From: Anoxynatronum sibiricum
GTDB lineage: Bacteria; Bacillota; Clostridia; Peptostreptococcales; Tindalliaceae
Assembly: GCF_039414295.1 (NCBI RefSeq)
Contig: NZ_JBCITM010000005.1
Coordinates: forward strand, 1 to 64,000
Direction: 5' to 3'
DNA: 64,000 bases
A program made the position numbers and the translations under genes. The first letter of the stretch is position 1. Each line of letters opens with the position of its first letter. Below the pieces are notes generated by a model. The model searched no databases and had not been told where the DNA came from. It was given only the letters and a program-made list of their open reading frames with translations. Positions 16,775-24,856 of this stretch are shown here, piece after piece.

Positions 16775-17202
16775 CAGGCTTCCTCCCTTAGATTCTTAAT
16801 CATGGTGATGGATGTGCCTTGGCTGCTGCCGGTTTTAATTTTCACGTCATCCATCAACGATCTGATGATAAAGATTCCCAGCCCTCCTTCATTCAGTTCT
16901 TCCAGCTTGGGAGCCTGGAGAGTTTGAACACTGTAGCCCTTGCCGAAATCAGAAACAGAGATGGTCAGACGTTCCTGTTCACGAACAAACTGGACAACAA
17001 AATTTTCCTCAGCACCGCAGCCCCCATGCATAATGGCATTGGAGCAGGCCTCGGACAAAGCCACCTTGATGTCTTCGATGTCTTCAATATCGAAGCCCAT
17101 GCTGCTGGCAATGGCTGTGACTGTCAACCGGATCATACTCACATACTCTGAACGATGGGGAATGGACAACTCGATCATTTCCCGGTTGATTTCCTGATTC
17201 AT
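16774..17202 (-). CDS. rsbW: Anti-sigma factor, serine kinase (RsbW/SpoIIAB type)
   Basis: GHKL-fold serine protein kinase of 142 residues that binds and inactivates the sigma factor and phosphorylates its antagonist. The N-box region is IKVALSEACSNAIMHGG, the G1 motif is SVSDFGKGYS and the G2-like segment is NEGGLGIFIIRSLMDDV. The start at 17202 is chosen because AAGGAG lies eight bases upstream; an in-frame GTG at 17244 would add 14 residues without a site. It lies 62 bases after rsbV and overlaps the sigma gene by one base. Confidence 0.9.
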   Translation of the reverse strand: MNQEINREMIELSIPHRSEYVSMIRLTVTAIASSMGFDIEDIEDIKVALSEACSNAIMHGGCGAEENFVVQFVREQERLTISVSDFGKGYSVQTLQAPKLEELNEGGLGIFIIRSLMDDVKIKTGSSQGTSITMIKNLREEA

Positions 17203-17264
17203 TTTGCTGAGCTCCTTCATCACTGGTCTCACGATAGGGATCACCTTCTCATTGGATTTGGAAA

Positions 17265-17582
17265 CTAATTTTCCACTACTAGTATTTTATCCAATCCCGT
17301 GATATTTAATAATTTTTTTATGCTGGGCTTCACATTTCTGACAAGAATATTCAAATTTTCCTTCTGCAGCTGCTTCAGGGTTCCGATGAAAACGCTTAAT
17401 CCGGTGCTGTCAATGTATTCCAATTGGTCTCCCATGATGCGGATCGACTCTTTTTTCTCGTCCAACATTTCATTCACTGCTTTTTTCAGAATGCCGGCAG
17501 TATGCAGGTCCACTTCCCCCTCCAGTACAAGCACCCAAAGCTGTTCCTCTTCATTAAAGGATTTTTGGATCTTCAGTGCCAC
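17265..17582 (-). CDS. rsbV: Anti-anti-sigma factor (STAS, RsbV/SpoIIAA type)
   Basis: STAS-domain protein of 105 residues, normal for RsbV. The phosphorylatable serine lies in YIDSTGLSVFIG. Unphosphorylated protein sequesters the kinase and frees the sigma factor. The start is taken as GTG at 17582, with GGAGG eight bases upstream; the reading frame is open to an ATG at 17618, but that would add 12 residues and swallow the ribosome-binding site. It is the first gene of the operon. A TATAAT lies at 17636-17641, but its -35 is poor. Confidence 0.9.
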   Translation of the reverse strand: MALKIQKSFNEEEQLWVLVLEGEVDLHTAGILKKAVNEMLDEKKESIRIMGDQLEYIDSTGLSVFIGTLKQLQKENLNILVRNVKPSIKKLLNITGLDKILVVEN

Positions 17583-17750
17583 TGTACTCCCTCCTTCATT
17601 GCGAATAAAAGGCGTCATTGTGTGTTGTCTGTCTATTATAACAGATTCCGCCTGTTAACACTATATGAGTGCGTCGATTTGTCTTTGTTTTGGACGGTTA
17701 GTCTCATCATTGGACTATTTTGGTGATGATAACAGCTGGTTAAAAGGCAT

Positions 17751-19718
17751 TTAACTGGCACGGAGCTCTCCCAAATGAATTAAATCTGCCAATAGTCCGG
17801 TGTCTTCTCCGTAATTGCCCAGTAATGCATCTCGCATGATGTCAAGATCTTCCCGGCTCACCCGGTCTTCCGCCGTTTTCTTCTCGTGGCTGCATCGGTT
17901 GCGAATGGTGCGCACTGTATCCAGCCGGGCGTCGAAGTCATTGTTTCGAATGGCTTTCAGCTGGTTCATCAACCGTCGGTCGCCGCTTTTATACACTTCT
18001 TCGGTACAAATTCCCAAAATATACTTCAAATTGCCCAGATAGATGCTTTCCCATTGAGCCACTGGCTTTTCTTTTCCTTCTCTTTCTAGGGTTTTGCCTG
18101 ATCGCTGCATCATGGGCAGGCGACGCAGCCCCTGAAAAGCGATCTGGTTCATCACGGTCTCTGCCAGCGTACCGTACAGCACTCCGACAGGAGACTGATC
18201 GTTATCTGTCTCTGTGTAAATGGTTCGCAGCATCTCCGCTTCCAGCAGTGATTGGCGCACTGATTCATTCAGCCCTTCCCACAGATCACGGCTGACACGA
18301 TTTTTAAGAGTGGGCGGCATGGCCAGATCTGCCGCATTAATGTGCACGTACTGGCGAAACAGGTTCACCACGTGCCGGTTGTAGGTTTCCTTTTCTTCGT
18401 CGGTAAGGGTCTCCCGGGCGTTTGTTTTTCGAATGAGTTCGTCCCCCGCCACGGTACTGGCAAACCGGTTCAGCAGCATCTGCGTCTGTTCCAGCAGCAA
18501 TTGATAGGCCTGTTCCACTTTTTCTGCCGATTCCTGCTGCATCTGGGCTGATTTCCGATAGAGCTCCATGGCTTCCTTCCATTCGCTGGTTCGGTTCCCG
18601 TGACCTTCCTGTCTTTCCAGCAACGGTGTCTCTTTTTCCACAAACCACCGAAACACTTCTGATGTAAAGGTACCGTCCTCCTGCAGCAGTTTTCGTTCCA
18701 ACGCTAAGCGGAAAGCGGGTTCCATCGCCTCTGGCACAGGGGACCGCCTGCTGATTTTCAGTTCTCCGCCGGCCAGTTTTCTGAACAGCTCTTTTTCTTC
18801 TTCGTCGGAAGATTCCCAGTGGGTGCGAAGAATGCCATGGGCGTCTTTGGCCACCTTATGATGGAAGGCCTCCACCGCTTCCTGACCTTCATCGGTGGGA
18901 GCCTGTTCTTCCCAGCTGCGGCAGGCTGACCGCAACAGCCCTGGAATGCCGCCGGATACTCGCATCAGCCATTCCTGATCTTTCTCTTTCAGTGTCAACC
19001 CGCAGCGTTCCATGTACGTTTTGCCTTCTTCACTGGTGAACAGTGACAGACTTTCGCTCATGAAAACACCGGAAAAACCTGATTCTGCACATTCCCGGGA
19101 GACGGATTCAATGGCTTTTCGGCTGGTTGTCAGGTATCGCACATCCATGGTGGTGTTTCCCACCAGGGAACGGAGAAAAGCAAAGCTGCGCTCTGCCAGT
19201 TCTCTGCGCTGCTGGTCCCCGGTTCCTTTTCCCAGCCGGCGTGTCAGCTGGTCAATATCGTCCAGCATGATCACTGTCACCACTTCTTCCTCATACAGTC
19301 GCTGCAAGATGTCTTTCAGCTGGCTTGCCAGGCGTCGTTCCCGATCTTCCGCCAACTCATCGTATATGTGACGACTGTAAGTTTTCACTTCATCACTCAT
19401 AATGGGGCAGGTTCTGATGGCTTCGTAAATGGCTTCATGAAACAAGAGCAGAAATTCACGGAAATCCCGGGCGCCTCCGTGATTCATGGGTACAACCAGG
19501 TTTTGAATCCCTGTATCCAGCAATTTTTCACGGGTTTCCCACAATGCCAGGTACTGCATGAGAGAACTTTTTCCCGTGCCGTCTTCTCCAATGAGGGCCA
19601 TGCTGTTGGAGTAGGTGCCAAAAACACTGTCCTGAATTTTCCAGATCAGATCCTCCCTGCCCACAAAGTCCTCTGCTTCCCGCACCGGGTATCGTTTGTA
19701 ACATAGTCCTTTTCCCAT
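17751..19718 (-). CDS. STAND-like P-loop ATPase with C-terminal HEPN-like motif
   Basis: A 655-residue cytoplasmic protein of unknown function. The N-terminal half is a P-loop ATPase of the AAA/STAND type: VGRE at 19-22, Walker A GEDGTGKSS at 44-52, Walker B VIMLDDID at 149-156 and a sensor-like YLTTSRK near 200. A winged-helix-like part (about 290-370) and a coiled coil (385-425) follow. An all-helical C-terminal domain carries RNRCSH at 606-611, matching the RX4H active-site motif of HEPN RNases in an IRNxxxH context. The ATG lies nine bases after the stop of the 1569-residue ATPase gene, and its ribosome-binding site overlaps that stop, so the two are probably coupled. A partner in a sensor-effector pair is inferred; no clear terminator follows. 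Confidence 0.8.
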   Translation of the reverse strand: MGKGLCYKRYPVREAEDFVGREDLIWKIQDSVFGTYSNSMALIGEDGTGKSSLMQYLALWETREKLLDTGIQNLVVPMNHGGARDFREFLLLFHEAIYEAIRTCPIMSDEVKTYSRHIYDELAEDRERRLASQLKDILQRLYEEEVVTVIMLDDIDQLTRRLGKGTGDQQRRELAERSFAFLRSLVGNTTMDVRYLTTSRKAIESVSRECAESGFSGVFMSESLSLFTSEEGKTYMERCGLTLKEKDQEWLMRVSGGIPGLLRSACRSWEEQAPTDEGQEAVEAFHHKVAKDAHGILRTHWESSDEEEKELFRKLAGGELKISRRSPVPEAMEPAFRLALERKLLQEDGTFTSEVFRWFVEKETPLLERQEGHGNRTSEWKEAMELYRKSAQMQQESAEKVEQAYQLLLEQTQMLLNRFASTVAGDELIRKTNARETLTDEEKETYNRHVVNLFRQYVHINAADLAMPPTLKNRVSRDLWEGLNESVRQSLLEAEMLRTIYTETDNDQSPVGVLYGTLAETVMNQIAFQGLRRLPMMQRSGKTLEREGKEKPVAQWESIYLGNLKYILGICTEEVYKSGDRRLMNQLKAIRNNDFDARLDTVRTIRNRCSHEKKTAEDRVSREDLDIMRDALLGNYGEDTGLLADLIHLGELRAS

Positions 19719-19727
19719 TGACTTTTG

Positions 19728-22700
19728 TCACTCCTTTGTCTCATCCTTGGCTTCGCCCTTTGCCGGCCAGCCTTCTGCATCAAGCACTTTTGCCACGGTC
19801 CATTTGCGCTGTAAAAATAATCGCCACAGATCCACTGCCACCCGAAACGCTTCCGCATTATCTGGAGATTCTGTTAACACACCCAGCCTTTGCAGGCTGT
19901 CCACCACTTCTTCCAGTTTTGATCGATATATCAGCTGTTGTAACCCGGGTCGATTTTTCATGGCTGCCACCTGATCTAACAGGGTCTGTTTTGTCACCCA
20001 AGATACATTTTTGGGAGATGCCTCTGCTGTCATGGCCAGCACCACCCGTTCTGCCGGGTCTGTGACGGTTTCCCAGAGATGGTCGAAATAATTTTGCTTT
20101 TCGTTCATCTGCAGGGTATTTGCCACTGCATCGTCCACATCTGATGGGTACACCACCCGCCGGTTTTCCCGGTTCATCCGGTCCACCATGGCCTTGCAGA
20201 GAATGGAGGTGTAGTAGGGGTGGCCGCTGGTCATGAGAAATACCCTGTCAAGGGTTTCTGTCAAATATGTCAACTCTCCTTCATAAGGCACCTGAATCAT
20301 GCTGTGGGTTCCTTTTCGGTCCATAAAACCCACTTTAAGCAACTGGGCGGTATCAGAAATCTTCAGGGCATCGTCTGTCATGCGGTCCACCAGATAGCCG
20401 CCGCCGGCAATCATTAGTCTGATTTTATCAGAATGCTGCATCTGGCTGCGAAGCAGGGGAAACAGGTGGTTTGAAAACCGCTTTTCCTGCACACCGTCGA
20501 TAACAGCTTCAAACTCGTCCAGAAGCAGTAGCAGTTTGTGTTCCCCCAGATGCTCTTCCAGCTGCCTGAAAAACTGCCCCAGCCGTCTCACGGGATTGTC
20601 TTCAAAAAAAGCTTCATCTGGCATGTCCATGGAAATACCTTTTTGTTTCAATGTTCGAACGGTGTCCATCACAAACAGGTCATACACCAGTTCTGCCGTG
20701 TTCTCAACACTGGTCAGTTGCTGTACGTCGCAAAAAACGGGGATGTAGGGTTTTGGTGCATTTCGATACACGTAGTGTAACAGTGAGCTTTTTCCAATGC
20801 GCCGCAGCCCATATACCAAAAAGGTCACATTGCTGCCGGTGGATGCCAGCCCATTCCGGATGATGTTCATCTCCTGGTCCCGGCCAAAAAAGATGTCGTC
20901 TTTCTTGATGGCCGCCAGAGGATACCGGTCACTCAGTTTTTCCGTTGGTTCATGTGCCGGCGGAGTGATGGTAATTTCTGTTTCCAGCAAGGTGTGGGCC
21001 ATCTGGCTTCCCACCTGGCTGATTCCCATCAATGTGGCGGTCCCAGGCTGGGCATCGGAAAGGGGCATTGTCATGGTCAGGGTTTCACCAGGATCCAACC
21101 GGGGCCATTCCTGTTCCCATGAAATGGGGTCCATGGTATCAGCAGTCACTACCATTCTTAACCTGATCTGTTCTGCTGGCTCATTTCCAAGGCTTGTCAC
21201 AAGAAATTCCAGGGATGTTCCCTGTGCCACTATATTCTCCAGGTTTAACAGTTTCAGTTGAAAATCAGTCTTTTGTTCCTGCAGATCCTGCTCTTGCTTG
21301 ATCAGATTTTTCCACTGGTTCAGGGCCCCATTGAGGGGATTTTTGTAATGAGCTTCCACTTTTTGTTGCAGTTCTCGGGTGAGTATGGGGGTGTTCAGTG
21401 TTCCCATCAGTTCCGCCAGTTTTTCCTTTCTTTCTTTTACAGAGGTTTCCCGCTGGTAGGCTGCAGCCTGATGCACCACCTCTTGTAATGTGGCAAGCAG
21501 ACTCCCCCCATAGCTGCGGTTTTTCTCACTAAGGCCAAAAAACTTGTGGCTCTGACTATGTTTTTGCAACAGGGCAAGGGTCTTTCCCAGATAGGGCAGC
21601 ATGGTTAACAGGTCCTGGGGTGTCTGCAGCCATCGGAAAGACTCCAGCAGCTGTTGAATTCCTTCTTCGATCATTCGCTGCACGGGTTCTCCCTTTTGCT
21701 GCCGCCAGAGCAGCAACACCAGCCACTCGCTGCAAACGGCAATCCTGCGGAGATTATCTTTCATGTTACCCAATACCTGAACCATGGCCTGAGCATATTC
21801 TGTCAAATAATCTTCCAGCTCATCTTCCAGGCCTTCTTCCTGGACCCGGGCTGCCGCCGCCAGAAAGAAGCGTGCTTTTTGCTGATCTCCGGCGGGATTC
21901 ATGGGATTTCGCTCCATTTTCACCCGTTCCTGGCGAGATTCCCACTCTCTTTCTGTAAAGGGAGTCTCTTTGTTCCCCTGGCTTTCCAAAGTCTGTTTTA
22001 TAAAGGGGAGTGTTGCCAGGATTTCCTCAAGGGAAAGATTCAGATCCATTTCATCAGGATATGTCATCATTAGATTAAGGTCATAAGTTGGTACTTCTGT
22101 TGTTTTCAAAGGAATATCATCCGATTTTACCAATCTGTTCTCCTGTTTTTTGACTGGGATTCCATTGTTTCTGTTTGATGAATCTTTCATGGCTGTATGC
22201 AGTTCTGTGCAGCCTTTAAGATAGAGTTCTTGGCGGGAACGAATGGACTCCATCATCTGGGTGGCCTCCGTTCCCCGCTGATCACGGACTGCTTTCATGG
22301 CATCCATGAACACCGCTGCTTCCGGGTCATGCTCCTGCAACAGTTGATGTACCCGGTCAGTGAGCTTCTCCGGGTAATTTCCCATCACCATCCAACGAAC
22401 AGCCGCCGCCTGGTATCCCAACAGTTCTCCTGTTTTCAGAAGAAACGGCTTTCCTTTTTCTGCCATCATGTACGCTTCACACAGCTGGACAAGGATGGTG
22501 GACTTATTTTGATCATCCACTTTTTCCGGCGCCTCCACCAGAAAATGAAAGGCTTCCCGGGCTTCTTTCCATCGGCCCATGCGGATATATATCAGTCCCT
22601 GTCGGAAACTGCTTTTGTACTCGTCGGCACTGTCTTTTTCTGCTTTTTCCCTGTTCAACTGCTCCATTGCCAGCCCCAGGGCATCTTTTTCGTCGGTTGA

Positions 22701-24437
22701 CAACCCTGGTGACGAGGCAATCCCCTCTCTCAGACTTGTGGGTCCATATAAGGCTATCAACAGGCTTATTCCCCTTTTTCTGTCAGATGTATTGATCTTC
22801 TGAACCCATTGAAGACAGACGCTGCGGGTTTTGCTTATGGTTCCCTCTTTAACCCGGTCCCATATCTCCGTCGCAATAAAGGCACCATCGTTTGCCTCCA
22901 GTTCTTTCAGACTTTCTGCCATTTTGGGGCTTATTTTTTGGGCCAGCACAAAAAAATACCTCATGATGCTGCCAGGAGCTTCACTGCGGCAGACATACTG
23001 TTCCAATAAATGTTTATGCTTTTCAAATGAGTTGCTGCACATCAACTGAAGGGTTTCAGGAAAAATCAGTAAGGGTTGATGCGCTTCTTCGCTGAGAATG
23101 TCCACAATTCGTCGATCTGGATTTTCCACCCGCTTGGAATCCTGGGGATCTTCTGGAGCTCGTGCCAGCATTGCCAGCGTCTTCATCATGGCTTTTTTTT
23201 CTTCACTTTCTTCTTTATCCACTTTTTCCCACAGATTCACCAGTTTCAGCAAATAGGCCGTCAGATGATCCCCTTTATCCTCCATATGCCGGTTGATCCG
23301 GCCTTCTTCCTGTAAATACTCCCGCAAACGCGCACACAGAGAAATATCTCCCGTTGCCATGGCAGTGGCCAACATCCGCAGGTATTCCATTGCCCTTCTT
23401 AGAGGTGCTGGTACCGCGTATTGCAACACTTTTTCCCTCACATGGAAGGCTTCTTTTGCCCGCCCCATGCGCAGCAGCGTATCTGCATACACATCACCAG
23501 CCGCCTGGTCTCGGGGAAAGAGACGGTAGAGTTTTTCCATCAGTGAAAGTGCTTCCTGGTCCAGTTTTTTCCCTTCCAACTCTGCCGCCATGTCTTTTAA
23601 ACTGCTCCACGAAGGTGAAATTGGATATTTCACCACTGTTTCCACCATTTTGTAACCTAACTCTTGATCCTGTAAACTGGCCAGTTCCAACACCTGGTAA
23701 ATACACCTGAAATTCTTTCGATCACTGCCGGATATATTTTTTTCTTCTGTCAGCCAGAAGTGTCTCCACCATTCCAGCCGGTCAAAGGTGTTGGCCCATT
23801 TTAATAGTTTCGTCAGATCGCCATGAAACCGATACCCGGCCACATGAGCTTGGAAGGCCTCTTCCAAATTGCCGTCAAACTCGTGAAAAATGCCTTCTAT
23901 CCAGTAGCGCTGCATTTCTTTCTGCCAGGAAGCCGCCTTTTTTGCCAGGGCACGAACTTCTTCCACCAGCGCATGCTTGTCCAAAAGTGTAATGATCGGT
24001 TGGCTGCTTTCCAACTTGTTGGCGTTGTTGCAGAAAAAAGTCCAGTATCCTGCTTCCTGACCTTGCTCGTGTTTCATTTTCATGGGTTGAAGGGCTGCAT
24101 AGTGGGCTTCAACCCAGATGTTCTGTTCCACACAAAAGTGTTGCATTTCCCGCCAGTCTTTTTGTTCATTGGAAAGCCGGCAGATAAAGAACTGACAGGC
24201 ACAGGCACAGTGGATCTTTCGATTGCCGGATTGCCGTTCATACCAGTTGCGCACGGCCCGCCACCGTTCTCTTGAACGGGGCTGTTCCTGCAGGCCGCGA
24301 AACAGTTTTGCCGGCTCTGGGGATATTTCATTCACCGGCATGTCTCCCAGCGTTTTTTCCACTGAAACCGTTTCTCCTGTTAGCAACGCATCTTCAAATG
24401 TTTCCATCCATGTATTCCATGCTGACGCCACTTTCAT
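19728..24437 (-). CDS. Giant helical-repeat/beta-sandwich/C-terminal ATPase protein
   Basis: A 1569-residue protein with no signal or membrane segment. About residues 1-1040 are alpha-helical with TPR-like repeats (for example YKSSFRQGLIYIRMGRWKEAREAFHFLVEAP). A helical stretch then leads to a beta-rich segment at about 1065-1160 (LEFLVTSLGNEPAEQIRLRMVV, LDPGETLTMTMPL) that looks like an Ig/CARDB-type sandwich. The C-terminal P-loop ATPase has FFGRDQE near 1183, Walker A GLRRIGKSS at 1210-1218, Walker B LLLLLDEFEA at 1302-1311 and a winged-helix-like end. This matches the prokaryotic AAA/STAND ATPases with an FGR..E start. AAAGGAGG lies six bases before the ATG. The large repeat array suggests a sensor or scaffold; specific function unknown. 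Confidence 0.8.
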   Translation of the reverse strand: MKVASAWNTWMETFEDALLTGETVSVEKTLGDMPVNEISPEPAKLFRGLQEQPRSRERWRAVRNWYERQSGNRKIHCACACQFFICRLSNEQKDWREMQHFCVEQNIWVEAHYAALQPMKMKHEQGQEAGYWTFFCNNANKLESSQPIITLLDKHALVEEVRALAKKAASWQKEMQRYWIEGIFHEFDGNLEEAFQAHVAGYRFHGDLTKLLKWANTFDRLEWWRHFWLTEEKNISGSDRKNFRCIYQVLELASLQDQELGYKMVETVVKYPISPSWSSLKDMAAELEGKKLDQEALSLMEKLYRLFPRDQAAGDVYADTLLRMGRAKEAFHVREKVLQYAVPAPLRRAMEYLRMLATAMATGDISLCARLREYLQEEGRINRHMEDKGDHLTAYLLKLVNLWEKVDKEESEEKKAMMKTLAMLARAPEDPQDSKRVENPDRRIVDILSEEAHQPLLIFPETLQLMCSNSFEKHKHLLEQYVCRSEAPGSIMRYFFVLAQKISPKMAESLKELEANDGAFIATEIWDRVKEGTISKTRSVCLQWVQKINTSDRKRGISLLIALYGPTSLREGIASSPGLSTDEKDALGLAMEQLNREKAEKDSADEYKSSFRQGLIYIRMGRWKEAREAFHFLVEAPEKVDDQNKSTILVQLCEAYMMAEKGKPFLLKTGELLGYQAAAVRWMVMGNYPEKLTDRVHQLLQEHDPEAAVFMDAMKAVRDQRGTEATQMMESIRSRQELYLKGCTELHTAMKDSSNRNNGIPVKKQENRLVKSDDIPLKTTEVPTYDLNLMMTYPDEMDLNLSLEEILATLPFIKQTLESQGNKETPFTEREWESRQERVKMERNPMNPAGDQQKARFFLAAAARVQEEGLEDELEDYLTEYAQAMVQVLGNMKDNLRRIAVCSEWLVLLLWRQQKGEPVQRMIEEGIQQLLESFRWLQTPQDLLTMLPYLGKTLALLQKHSQSHKFFGLSEKNRSYGGSLLATLQEVVHQAAAYQRETSVKERKEKLAELMGTLNTPILTRELQQKVEAHYKNPLNGALNQWKNLIKQEQDLQEQKTDFQLKLLNLENIVAQGTSLEFLVTSLGNEPAEQIRLRMVVTADTMDPISWEQEWPRLDPGETLTMTMPLSDAQPGTATLMGISQVGSQMAHTLLETEITITPPAHEPTEKLSDRYPLAAIKKDDIFFGRDQEMNIIRNGLASTGSNVTFLVYGLRRIGKSSLLHYVYRNAPKPYIPVFCDVQQLTSVENTAELVYDLFVMDTVRTLKQKGISMDMPDEAFFEDNPVRRLGQFFRQLEEHLGEHKLLLLLDEFEAVIDGVQEKRFSNHLFPLLRSQMQHSDKIRLMIAGGGYLVDRMTDDALKISDTAQLLKVGFMDRKGTHSMIQVPYEGELTYLTETLDRVFLMTSGHPYYTSILCKAMVDRMNRENRRVVYPSDVDDAVANTLQMNEKQNYFDHLWETVTDPAERVVLAMTAEASPKNVSWVTKQTLLDQVAAMKNRPGLQQLIYRSKLEEVVDSLQRLGVLTESPDNAEAFRVAVDLWRLFLQRKWTVAKVLDAEGWPAKGEAKDETKE

Positions 24438-24734
24438 AAGCCGCCTCCTTTGTGACAGGTGGACTTTTTTCGTCTCCCACTTGCCCTCTTTTGTATGTTA
24501 TTGTCAGAACAGAGGGACGCTACTCACTTCTGTCTGCTGCTGTATTTCCACGGATATTATTCGTTTCTCACCAGGCGTTTCCTTCTGATAGATATCTCTC
24601 CAGCGAAATGGCGACCCTTCCTAATGCTTACGGTATCCTCATTCTATGCCTTCAATCATAGCATAAGGGACCTGGATTGACCAGATTTGAGAGGTTTTTT
24701 AGCCCACTTTGAAGCCCCATCAGTTTTTCTTATC
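24438..24734. other. Spacer between the ATPase pair and gyrA
   Basis: About 300 bases upstream of the giant ATPase gene. No gene and no consensus sigma-A promoter was identified on the minus strand. The gyrA terminator at its right end suggests the ATPase pair has its own promoter here, possibly for an alternative sigma factor. Confidence 0.4.
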
Positions 24735-24784
24735 AAAAAAAGCACCCCTGCCGGCTTCCATCAATGGATGCGGCAAAAGGTGCC
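24735..24784 (-). terminator. Terminator of gyrB-gyrA
   Basis: On the minus strand a branched or imperfect stem runs from GGCACC to GGTGC, with inner GCCG/CGGC pairing, and ends in seven T residues (24735-24741). It lies about 60 bases after the gyrA stop. Confidence 0.8.
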
Positions 24785-24817
24785 TGTTGATTTATTATCT
24801 TCGTTTGTTTTCGTTCC

Positions 24818-24856
24818 CGTTTACTTTTCGTTTACTTTTCGTTTACTTTTCGTTTT
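24818..24856. repeat. 11-base tandem repeat at the gyrA stop
   Basis: Three exact copies of CGTTTACTTTT (24818-24850) plus a partial fourth. On the coding (minus) strand each unit reads ACGAAAAGTAA, and the repeat nearest gyrA supplies the gyrA stop codon TAA at 24843-24845. Confidence 0.9.

Noticed and set aside
15968..17582. spoIIA operon (spoIIAA-spoIIAB-sigF)
   Set aside because: Gene order alone fits both; the RsbV/RsbW-like sequences and location beside gyrA rather than sporulation genes favour a SigB-type switch. Not excluded; the presence of a separate spoIIA elsewhere in the genome would settle it.
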